This document shows, piece after piece, positions 1-5,517 of a DNA stretch of 6,003 bases. The notes beneath the pieces are model-generated. The model did not search any database. It saw only the letters and a list, made by a program, of their open reading frames with translations, and was not told where the DNA came from. Source of the stretch: Planctomycetales bacterium (GTDB lineage: Bacteria > Planctomycetota > Planctomycetia > Pirellulales > Thermoguttaceae); the NCBI GenBank assembly GCA_007122045.1, contig SKJM01000466.1:1-6003 (forward strand). Direction: 5' to 3'. The translations under genes and the position numbers were made by a program. Position 1 is the stretch's first letter. Each line of letters begins with the position of its first letter.

Positions 1-112
1 CCGTCTCCGACATGCGACGGTTCAGCGCGGCGTGGCCCTCCTTCAGCACGTGCAGTTCGACCGAAAAAGTTCCCGAACACGGTACAGGAGGGGAGGCCGG
101 AAAGGACGGCAT
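1..112 (-). CDS. possible N-terminal part of a hypothetical protein leaving the left edge
   Basis: Read on the reverse strand, an open frame starts at an ATG at 112 and runs off the window with no stop, giving 37 codons. The first dozen residues are Pro/Ser-rich. They are followed by a charged helix-like stretch, VELHVLKEGHAALNRRMSET, which looks much more like real protein than the other frames here. An AGGA sits about 10 nt upstream of the ATG. A second in-frame ATG at 13 could be the true start, but it has no well-placed ribosome binding site. The product is not recognised; the helical segment could be the start of a coiled coil. The call is weak because so little is visible and the start codon lies in the loop of an imperfect hairpin. 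Confidence 0.22.
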   Translation of the reverse strand, partial: MPSFPASPPVPCSGTFSVELHVLKEGHAALNRRMSET

Positions 113-130
113 GCCCGTCTGTTCCTGCCT
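94..130. repeat. imperfect inverted repeat (possible hairpin)
   Basis: Three paired blocks are nested around a 5-nt loop: AGGC (94-97) with GCCT (127-130), GGAA (99-102) with TTCC (122-125), and GACGG (105-109) with CCGTC (115-119). Small internal mismatches separate them, giving 13 pairs in all. No T-run follows on either strand, so it is not a clear intrinsic terminator. It could be a protein-binding site, a remnant of a dispersed repeat, or chance. Confidence 0.35.
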
Positions 131-185
131 GCACGTCCTTGACCTTCCAGTCTGCCCTAAGTACTCTTAAATTGCCCGGGTTGCC

Positions 186-377
186 GTGGCGAGCGGTGGT
201 TGGGTTTACGACATCCTGCACCTTCTGTTGACAATACTCTTCACGCCAAGCCTGTTCGGGCTATTCGTTTTTCCGGCGCTCGTATTAGGGGACCTCTACC
301 GGTGGCGTGAATGGGACGAAACACAGCCCGAGAGACAAGACCTGGGCGAACGACCAGAGACAAACCCTGACATTTGA
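186..377 (+). CDS. small hypothetical membrane protein (63 aa)
   Basis: The frame opens with GTG at 186, closes with TGA, and has a stop (168-170) just upstream, so this is the only usual start. About residues 8-36 form a hydrophobic stretch rich in Leu, Phe, Val and Ile, long enough for one membrane span or a short hairpin. The remaining roughly 25 residues are hydrophilic and rich in Glu, Asp and Arg. This is the usual shape of a single-span small membrane protein, but I recognise no family. There is no convincing Shine-Dalgarno sequence before the GTG. Base use is less GC-rich than in the downstream genes, which could mean non-coding DNA, a decayed gene or acquired DNA. It lies on the same strand as the 785-residue gene and 149 bp before it. 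Confidence 0.33.
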   Translation: MASGGWVYDILHLLLTILFTPSLFGLFVFPALVLGDLYRWREWDETQPERQDLGERPETNPDI

Positions 378-419
378 GCGAATTGGCTTCGCATGGGGGA
401 GGGAGAAATGGGGCAGGTC

Positions 420-448
420 TTGACATTCTTGTCCGTCTTTGGTCCAAT
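420..448 (+). promoter_or_regulatory. candidate sigma-70-type promoter
   Basis: A perfect TTGACA (420-425) is followed after 17 bp by TCCAAT (443-448), which matches 4 of 6 positions of TATAAT. Transcription would begin near 455 and leave a leader of about 70 nt before the start codon at 527. The region is visibly more AT-rich than its surroundings. Planctomycete promoters are poorly defined, so this is a consensus match and not proof. Confidence 0.35.
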
Positions 449-515
449 GGATAGCAATGTCCATCTTTACGGAGTGGAGAGCTGCTTTCCGCCGCTCACA
501 CGGCACCCCTTTGGG

Positions 516-520
516 GGAGG
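516..520 (+). promoter_or_regulatory. strong ribosome binding site
   Basis: GGAGG, within the longer purine run GGGGGAGGAA, lies 6 nt before the ATG at 527. It fixes the start of the exported multi-domain protein and is the best Shine-Dalgarno in the window. Confidence 0.75.
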
Positions 521-526
521 AACCGC

Positions 527-2884
527 ATGGCAACGATTCGATGGCGGCTGCCCGCCGCGCGCCTGGCGGCGTGGACCGTCGTGGGGATTGCCGTTTCAGC
601 CACCGCGTTTGGGGAAGACCCGGAGCCGCTGATCCCGCGGCTCGAGTTTCGCGTGCTCGACGCGGGCCCGGAGGGCTCGCCGCTGCGGCAGTTCCGCTAC
701 CGCTTCGAAATCCATAGCGCCGCGGAAGAGGAAGTGGTCGGCCAGTCGCTTGTTGTGTGCCAGGCAGCGGACGGCGTGTTTCGCATCCCGGAGCCGGTAT
801 CGCCCTACGGCCGCATTGGCGTATGGATCGAGGTCGACGACCTGCACAACGGGTATCGCTACGGTTTCGGATCGTTCTCCTACCGGCTCGACCGCGGTGC
901 GGCCACCCAGCCCGTGCCGATCCGGTTGCGGCGAGGTGAGGTTGAAACGGGAAGGGTCGTCGATGCCGACACCGGCAAGCCGATTGCGGGGGCCAAGGTG
1001 GCCTTCGAGCAGACCTCGCCCGCCGATCCCTGGGCCGATTGGGATCGGCGGTTTTGGTTCGGGTCCGGTGGAGGCATCCAATGGGACGATGCAACGACAA
1101 CGGATCGAGACGGGCGATTTCGGGTGGTCGCCCTCAATATCGCGCGGCTCGCGGCCCGGCATCCCGGCTATCGCGACGCGGACGACTACGACGACTTCCG
1201 GTGGGTGAATCCCGGGGATCCGCGACCCCGAGAGCAGCCGAGGGAGCTGGTCCTGAAGATGCACCCCCTGCGATCACTGCGCGGCCGCGTCGTCGACGGC
1301 GACGGCAGGCCGATCGCCGGCGTCAGGATCGGCCGGAGCGCCGATCCAAATACGTCGGACGTACAGGGCCGATTCACGGTCGACGTAACCTCCGGAGAGT
1401 GGCGCGACCGCGAGCGTCGGCGGATATTCCTCGGTTCAGTCGACCACGGCACAACGGTCGTTCCGCTGGCCGACTTCGCATTCGAGCGAGAGACGGTGGT
1501 CGTCCTCCGCTCGGCGCCGCGATGGCCTGTCGAGCGTGCCAGGCTCGACGGGGACCGCCAACTACGCGGCCGGCTCGTGGCCAGAGTGCCGCTCGACGAG
1601 CACAACGTCCCCGCCGTGTTCCTTGTCCCAGAGCAAGACGAGCGCCTCGGGCAGGAGGCCCCGGTTCAACCCGACGGCAGCTTCACGTTTTCGGGTATTC
1701 CCGACGGCAGGTACACGTTGCGGCTTCACCCGACGGCTTCCTTGTGGCGCCGAATGGGCATCCTCGATGCGAGATTCTGGCCGGCCGACGTCTACGGCGT
1801 CGAGCCGCCAAACAAGCCCGTCGAAATCTCCGTGACGATTGAAGGAAACGACACCGAGTTGGAGCCGATCGACCTGCACGCGTCGGGGCTCTTGCCGGGA
1901 CGGGTGACGGGCGTGGCCTACCAGCCGGGCGCCCGGGATAAGCCGCTTGCAAACGCCTTCGTGTGCATCGGCTCCCCAAGGCTGCGCGGCAATGCAACTC
2001 GCGAACCGTATCACCTGCTCCGGTTCATGACCGACGCCGACGGCCGATTTCAGATCGACCACTGCCCGCCGGGTCGGTACGTGTTGTATCTGACCAGGCG
2101 CCCCAGCCCCTACCACTATCCCGACGCCTGGATTTGGGTGCGGGTCCGGCCGGAGACGACCACCGACCTGGAACTGCTCCTGTCCGACCCGGCGAAGCAA
2201 CTGGCGATCCGTTTCCGCGTCGGCGACGGCTCGCCGGCCGCACTGTATGCGGGCACGGGGCTCGACGCCCAGGTGGTTGCGAAACACCGCGACCCGACTA
2301 CCGGGCAACTGCCCTCCATTCTTGACGATTCCGAGCGGCGCCGGGCCAAACCATCGGACATCTTCTGCCGCCTCGAGCCGCTCGACGAGGCCATCACCCA
2401 CTGGCCGGCGACCGCCGTCCGGTTCGAGTTCAGCCCGTGGTGTCTGCTCGAGAACGATCCGCGGCACATGGTCATTCCCGACGTGACGCCGGGGCGCTGG
2501 CGACTGACACTCACGGCAAGGACTTGGTCGACAACGCACGCGGAGGAGACGCTGCTCAGCCGCGATTTTCTTTTCACCGAGGGGATGCCGCCGCTGGCGA
2601 TCGACCTGCCCGCCGCCGCACTGGCCGGGACGTTCGTGGACCGCTTCCGCGCAACGTCGAACCCTGCCACGATCAAAGCGATTCCCAAGACCCCCGAATT
2701 GCCCACGCGCACCTGTGAGGCGGGGGGATTCTTTCGATTCGTCGGGCTTGCCCCGGGGACGTACTCGGTGCGATTCGAAAAAGCCGGACGCAAGCCGAAG
2801 CAGATTGACGACGTGATCGTGCGCGAGGGCGAAACCACCTGGGTGGAACACGTGGTGCTGGAAAAGGCGCCGCCCAACGAGTAG
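527..2884 (+). CDS. exported protein with multiple carboxypeptidase-regulatory-like domains
   Basis: 785 residues starting at an ATG with an ideal ribosome binding site. Residues 1-29 look like a Sec signal peptide: Arg residues, then a hydrophobic core around AAWTVVGIAVSATA, with cleavage probably near SATA-FG or AFG-ED. No later membrane span is evident, so the mature protein should be periplasmic, surface or secreted. Beta-sandwich modules of the CarboxypepD_reg / transthyretin-like type recur. Their hallmarks are G-x-V-V-D plus P-I-A-G near 142-157 and 253-266, and D-G-x-F/Y or G-R-Y/F turns near 195-198, 383-397, 505-518 and 733-746. The first module carries a Trp/Asp-rich insertion (about 166-188) and is followed by an acidic patch (217-223). 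The last module (about 698-780) ends in the usual GTYSVRFEKAG and VREGET pattern. No catalytic motif is visible, so it is probably a binding or structural protein, perhaps for carbohydrate or cell-surface contact. That role is inference. It has no operon partner here. Confidence 0.88.
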   Translation: MATIRWRLPAARLAAWTVVGIAVSATAFGEDPEPLIPRLEFRVLDAGPEGSPLRQFRYRFEIHSAAEEEVVGQSLVVCQAADGVFRIPEPVSPYGRIGVWIEVDDLHNGYRYGFGSFSYRLDRGAATQPVPIRLRRGEVETGRVVDADTGKPIAGAKVAFEQTSPADPWADWDRRFWFGSGGGIQWDDATTTDRDGRFRVVALNIARLAARHPGYRDADDYDDFRWVNPGDPRPREQPRELVLKMHPLRSLRGRVVDGDGRPIAGVRIGRSADPNTSDVQGRFTVDVTSGEWRDRERRRIFLGSVDHGTTVVPLADFAFERETVVVLRSAPRWPVERARLDGDRQLRGRLVARVPLDEHNVPAVFLVPEQDERLGQEAPVQPDGSFTFSGIPDGRYTLRLHPTASLWRRMGILDARFWPADVYGVEPPNKPVEISVTIEGNDTELEPIDLHASGLLPGRVTGVAYQPGARDKPLANAFVCIGSPRLRGNATREPYHLLRFMTDADGRFQIDHCPPGRYVLYLTRRPSPYHYPDAWIWVRVRPETTTDLELLLSDPAKQLAIRFRVGDGSPAALYAGTGLDAQVVAKHRDPTTGQLPSILDDSERRRAKPSDIFCRLEPLDEAITHWPATAVRFEFSPWCLLENDPRHMVIPDVTPGRWRLTLTARTWSTTHAEETLLSRDFLFTEGMPPLAIDLPAAALAGTFVDRFRATSNPATIKAIPKTPELPTRTCEAGGFFRFVGLAPGTYSVRFEKAGRKPKQIDDVIVREGETTWVEHVVLEKAPPNE

Positions 2885-2920
2885 GAAAAGCCCGGGCCGG
2901 CAACGCCGGCCGACTTTCCC
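2884..2920 (+). terminator. hairpin just after the exported-protein gene, possible terminator
   Basis: A perfect 7-bp GC stem, GGCCGGC (2895-2901) and GCCGGCC (2905-2911), encloses a 3-nt AAC loop. An outer arm (GGAAAAG with CTTTCC, one bulged A) extends it and overlaps the stop codon. The downstream bases are C-rich with only scattered T, so it lacks the U-tract of a standard intrinsic terminator. It may instead protect the 3' end of the mRNA. Confidence 0.42.
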
Positions 2921-2975
2921 ACCCTTCCTTGAGCGGCCTGGAATCCACCGGACGCCACAATCGTCGCGGAAGCGA

Positions 2976-3005
2976 AGCGGCGCGCCCTTGCCCCGGCGCG
3001 CTGCT
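2976..3005 (+). repeat. 11-bp hairpin in the spacer
   Basis: Bases 2976-2986 pair with 2995-3005 (ten Watson-Crick pairs and one G-T) around an 8-nt CTTGCCCC loop. No T-tract follows. It sits midway in the 231-bp spacer between the exported-protein gene and the regulator remnant. The region is very GC-rich, which raises the chance of accidental stems. Confidence 0.4.
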
Positions 3006-3033
3006 GTGGTAATCATCACGGCTGGTGCGACGG

Positions 3034-3090
3034 CGGCGGGGCCCGCCGGGGCTGCGGAAACCGCCCGGTTCCGCCGTGCTCCGGCAACCG
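3034..3090 (+). promoter_or_regulatory. GC-rich leader with mutually exclusive stems before the regulator remnant
   Basis: CGGCGGG (3034-3040) and CCCGCCG (3042-3048) form an odd palindrome. Next, CGGTTCCG (3066-3073) can pair upstream with CGGAAACC/CGGAAACCG (3055-3063, one bulge) or downstream with CGGCAACCG (3082-3090, one bulge), but not both. That arrangement resembles an attenuator or leader switch, ending 25 nt before the regulator start codon. No known riboswitch class is recognised and the GC content makes chance pairing likely. No other gene is evident in 2885-3115. Confidence 0.25.
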
Positions 3091-3115
3091 AGGAAAGTCA
3101 ACAGAAGATTGGTCC

Positions 3116-3382
3116 ATGGCTACCGTGCTGGTCGTCGATGATGAACCGAGTGTCCTGCGCGTTTTTTCCCGGCTGTTCCGGTCGGACGATCTCGTGCTGC
3201 TGACCGCTTCCTCCGGCGCGGAGGCGCTGGGGGTGCTTTCCGAATGCCGGGCCGATACGGTGATCCTCGACATCGTCCTGCCGGACCGTTCCGGCCTGGA
3301 GGTGTTCGAGGACATTCGCCGGCTCGACTCCCGGCTGCCGGTCAGCGCCGCAGGAGGCGGACGGCGGCCAGTAGGTACGTGA
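3116..3382 (+). pseudogene. truncated response-regulator receiver domain (NtrC-type family)
   Basis: The ORF of 88 codons begins as a normal CheY-like receiver. MATVLVVDDE gives the acidic pair D8-D9, and VILDIVLPDRSG gives the phospho-acceptor D52 with the following P-D-x-S-G turn. The wording of residues 1-76 resembles planctomycete sigma-54-dependent response regulators, which normally continue with IFITA and a beta5 KP motif, then an AAA+ ATPase and a DNA-binding helix-turn-helix. Here resemblance stops after RLPV (about 3341). The last 12 residues are simply the reverse complement of the pgsA 3' end. The conserved Thr/Ser, the Lys, helices alpha4-alpha5 and every output domain are missing, so it cannot be a working regulator. 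The start ATG has only a weak GAAG upstream. No frameshifted continuation is visible in the other forward frames. Either a real deletion or an assembly join explains it. Confidence 0.72.
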
Positions 3383-3962
3383 TGCCGGAGTAGGCGGTCA
3401 GCAGCACGGCGGCCCATACGGAAATGACCATGCCGGCCCATATCCAGTCGGGGGCTTCGCGGATCGCCAGCGGTCCTTCGGCCGGTTCTCGATATGACAA
3501 AAGCAGCAGGCAAAACCCGGCCGCCACGCATTGCAGCACCATCTTCAGCTTGCCGGCCATTTTGGCGGAGAAATCGGCCCCGCGTTCCTCCATGAAGCTC
3601 CGCAGCGCGGTGATGAGCAGTTCCCGTCCCAGGATGACCACGACCATCCACGCGCGGAGGCCCCAGGGCACCTGCGACATGGCCGGCACGGCCACCAGAA
3701 AGGTGAACGTGCCGCAGATGATGACCTTGTCGGCAAAGGGGTCGAGCATGCGGCCCAGCGTGGTCACCTGCCCGTATTTCCGCGCCCAATAGCCGTCCAG
3801 CCAGTCGGTGCCGGCGGCGACGATGAACAGCGTCAGGCTGACCAGGTAGAATTCCCACGCGATGAACCCGAACAGCACCACGGCCAGCAGCAGGCGCAGC
3901 GTGGTGAGTTGATTCGGCACGTTGAAAATCGTGGCGAGTGAACGTTGGGTATGGGGGCACAT
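3342..3962 (-). CDS. pgsA: CDP-diacylglycerol--glycerol-3-phosphate 3-phosphatidyltransferase
   Basis: PgsA joins CDP-diacylglycerol and glycerol-3-phosphate to give phosphatidylglycerolphosphate and CMP, the committed step to phosphatidylglycerol, in the inner membrane. The complete CDP-alcohol phosphatidyltransferase motif D-x2-D-G-x2-A-R-x8-G-x3-D-x3-D is present. It begins at DWLDGYWARKYG and ends DPFADK, about residues 53-78 from the chosen ATG. Several hydrophobic spans surround it: LRLLLAVVLFGFIAW, YLVSLTLFIVAAG, VIICGTFTFLVAV, WMVVVILGRELLITAL, and two near the C-terminus. FSAKMAGKLKMVLQC is typical of the family. I chose ATG at 3962 (206 aa), which leaves a short lead before IFNVPNQLT; its GGAG is 12 nt upstream. 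A TTG at 4010 (222 aa) has a better-spaced GAGGA 7 nt upstream and is a serious alternative. It follows rimO by 89 bp (41 bp from the TTG) and is probably co-transcribed. Its 3' end overlaps the regulator remnant by 41 bp in convergent orientation, with no clear terminator. Confidence 0.93.
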   Translation of the reverse strand: MCPHTQRSLATIFNVPNQLTTLRLLLAVVLFGFIAWEFYLVSLTLFIVAAGTDWLDGYWARKYGQVTTLGRMLDPFADKVIICGTFTFLVAVPAMSQVPWGLRAWMVVVILGRELLITALRSFMEERGADFSAKMAGKLKMVLQCVAAGFCLLLLSYREPAEGPLAIREAPDWIWAGMVISVWAAVLLTAYSGITYLLAAVRLLRR

Positions 3963-4035
3963 GGTATCGCGATTCTCCGGGCGCCCACCCGTTCGGGCGG
4001 ATAGGCGCAACCAGCTTTCCTCTACACTTCATGCC

Positions 4036-4052
4036 AAGGGGACGGTCCCCTT
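4036..4052. repeat. 17-nt perfect palindrome at the end of rimO
   Basis: AAGGGGAC, one central G, then GTCCCCTT: perfect 8-bp arms around a single base. It reaches into the rimO stop codon (4052-4054). Read in the direction of transcription it is a compact hairpin with no following U-run. GGGGAC-GTCCCC palindromes of this sort are, from memory, a dispersed intergenic repeat in various bacteria, so this may be one copy of a genomic family. Confidence 0.55.
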
Positions 4053-5383
4053 CAGGGCTGGTAGGCCGCTATTAGATCATACCCTTTTCGCGCGACAATT
4101 TCACAGGGGGCAATCCGGCCCGGCCGAAGCCCCTTGCCCGTCACGTACACGACACCGTCGACATCGGGGGCGTCGGCCGCGGTCCGCCCCACGAAGGCGT
4201 TCTTTTCGCCGGGGATGCAACGGTCGATCAGCACGCCGAGCGTGCGGCCCACCTGACGGTCGCCCCAGGCGAAGGCGATCGGCTGCTGGCAGGCCATAAG
4301 CCGGTCGTGCCGGGCGCGTTTGACTTCCTCGGGCACCTGGTGGTCCAGCGCGGCGGCGGCGGTGCCCGGCTCGTTGCGGTAGGTAAACACTCCCAGCCGT
4401 TCGAAGCGTTGCCGGCCGGCAAAATCGAGCAACTCGTCGAACGGTTGCTCCGTTTCCCCGGGGAAGCCCACCATGAAGGTGGTTCGCAGCACGAGCCCGT
4501 CGATCCCGCCGCGCAGCCGGTCGAGCAACTGCTCGGTTTCCGCGCGCGATACACCGCGCCGCATCCCCCGCAATATGGGGGCGGCGATGTGCTGCAAGGG
4601 CAGGTCCAGGTAGGGCACGACCTTCCCACAGGTATTGACCGCCTCGATCAGCGCATCGGTTATCAGCGCCGGATACAGATACATGAGCCGAATCCAGCGA
4701 AGCGGTTCCACCCGGTCGAGCCGCTGGAGCAGTTCGGCCAGTTGGGACCCGCCGGTCCGGTCGCGCCCGTACGAGCTGGTGTCCTGGGCGATGAGCACGA
4801 GTTCGCGCGCGCCGTCGGCGGCCAGCCGCTCGGCCTCGCGCACCACCTGATCGAACGGCTTGCTGACGTAGGGGCCGCGGATGCTCGGAATGGTGCAGAA
4901 GCTGCACAGCCGGTTGCACCCCTCGGCGATCTTCAGGTAGGCGACGTGCGGCGGCGTGAGGCGCACCCGCTCGGCGTCGCCTGCGGGACACGGCGGCGGC
5001 TGGAAGATGGCCTGCCGTTCGGCCTGCTCGCCGACGACTTGGCGAGCCGCGCGGGCGATTGCGTCGCGAGCCAATACGCCCACCACGCCGTCCACTTCGG
5101 GAAACCGGCCCAGCAGGTCCTCGCGTTCCCGCTCGGCCAGGCACCCGGCCACCATCAGCTTGCCGATATCGCCCCGGCGCCGCAACTCGGCCATCTCGCC
5201 GATCACGGCGTACGATTCCTCGCGGGCGTCGGCAATGAACCCGCAGGTGTTCACCACCACCAGGTCGGCGCCGCCGGGTTCGCCCACCATGCGAAACCCG
5301 TCGCGGCACAGGGCGCCGCCCATGCATTCGCTATCGACTAGGTTCTTCGGGCAGCCGAGGCTGATGAGGGCGAAAGTAGGCAT
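4052..5383 (-). CDS. rimO: ribosomal protein S12 methylthiotransferase RimO
   Basis: RimO is a cytoplasmic radical-SAM enzyme that adds a methylthio group to the beta carbon of a conserved aspartate of ribosomal protein S12. The 443-residue length is normal. The N-terminal methylthiotransferase domain (about 3-110) opens with ISLGCPKNLVDSE and supplies C11, C47 (VNTCGF) and C81 (AGCLAE) for the auxiliary iron-sulfur cluster. The radical-SAM domain (about 142-350) has C156-x3-C160-x2-C163 in EGCNRLCSFCTIPSIRG. FMVGFPGET and VFTYRNEPGT are also typical. A C-terminal TRAM domain (about 373-440) completes it. The start is firm because homologues begin only a few residues before the SLGCPKN motif. 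No Shine-Dalgarno precedes the ATG; a heptanucleotide array occupies that position instead. It is the middle gene of the lgt-rimO-pgsA cluster. Confidence 0.96.
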   Translation of the reverse strand: MPTFALISLGCPKNLVDSECMGGALCRDGFRMVGEPGGADLVVVNTCGFIADAREESYAVIGEMAELRRRGDIGKLMVAGCLAEREREDLLGRFPEVDGVVGVLARDAIARAARQVVGEQAERQAIFQPPPCPAGDAERVRLTPPHVAYLKIAEGCNRLCSFCTIPSIRGPYVSKPFDQVVREAERLAADGARELVLIAQDTSSYGRDRTGGSQLAELLQRLDRVEPLRWIRLMYLYPALITDALIEAVNTCGKVVPYLDLPLQHIAAPILRGMRRGVSRAETEQLLDRLRGGIDGLVLRTTFMVGFPGETEQPFDELLDFAGRQRFERLGVFTYRNEPGTAAAALDHQVPEEVKRARHDRLMACQQPIAFAWGDRQVGRTLGVLIDRCIPGEKNAFVGRTAADAPDVDGVVYVTGKGLRPGRIAPCEIVARKGYDLIAAYQP

Positions 5384-5385
5384 GG

Positions 5386-5417
5386 CAGGTGTCAGGTGTC
5401 AGGTGTCAGGTGTCAGG
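5386..5417. repeat. tandem heptanucleotide repeat, CAGGTGT x about 4.6
   Basis: Four identical CAGGTGT units (5386-5392, 5393-5399, 5400-5406, 5407-5413) are followed by a partial CAGG (5414-5417). On the coding strand this is ACACCTG repeated, ending 2 nt before the rimO ATG. The unit is not a multiple of three. Changing copy number would alter the leader without affecting the reading frame of rimO, because the array lies outside the coding sequence. It resembles the short tandem heptanucleotide repeats described in cyanobacterial genomes in form, not in sequence. Confidence 0.9.
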
Positions 5418-5445
5418 GGGTGCCCGCTTGGGCGTGCGGCGTGTT

Positions 5446-5494
5446 GGAGTTCACGCTTTAGCGTGCTGGAGAGACACGCTGAAGCGTGAACTCC
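5446..5494. repeat. 20-bp inverted repeat with 9-nt loop (REP/BIME-like)
   Basis: Arm 5446-5465 and arm 5475-5494 are reverse complements at 19 of 20 positions, the exception being T5459 against G5481, which would be a G-U pair in RNA. Each arm also contains its own small palindrome, CACGCT-TT-AGCGTG and CACGCT-GA-AGCGTG, so the element can fold as one long stem or two short ones. It lies in the lgt-rimO spacer, 24 bp after the lgt stop codon. There is no T-tract on either side, so it is more likely a repetitive extragenic element, with possible mRNA stabilising effect, than a terminator. Confidence 0.85.
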
Positions 5495-5517
5495 GACCTC
5501 CAAACTTCAAGGCGGGA

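Noticed and set aside
228..265. TTGACA at 228-233 as a promoter
   Set aside because: No acceptable -10 element lies 16-18 bp downstream, and it falls within a possible small coding frame.
393..632. 79-codon forward ORF overlapping the start of the exported-protein gene
   Set aside because: A purine-rich stretch precedes it, but it overlaps the true gene by more than 100 bp in another frame and its product after about codon 45 is an off-frame shadow.
1562..3019. 485-codon open frame on the reverse strand opposite the exported protein
   Set aside because: It mirrors a well-supported forward gene with signal peptide, strong ribosome binding site and domain pattern. The product is rich in Arg/Gly/Pro without recognisable motifs, as expected for an antisense shadow in high-GC DNA.
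3016..4032. 338-codon reverse frame overlapping pgsA and continuing through the regulator remnant
   Set aside because: It is in a different phase from pgsA, lacks the CDP-alcohol transferase motif, and crosses the suspected breakpoint only because high-GC DNA has few stops.
4101..5327. 408-codon reverse frame overlapping rimO in another phase
   Set aside because: The Arg/Ala/Pro-rich translation with no motifs is an off-frame shadow of rimO.
4307..5341. 344-codon forward frame opposite rimO
   Set aside because: rimO is certain from its cysteine motifs and TRAM domain; this frame has no family features and reflects codon bias of the opposite strand.
5386..5417. CRISPR-like array
   Set aside because: Units are 7 bp and directly adjacent with no spacers, and there are no cas genes in the window.
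5446..5494. intrinsic terminator for lgt
   Set aside because: The stem is strong but no T-run follows in the direction of transcription, and the nested palindromes fit a dispersed repeat better.
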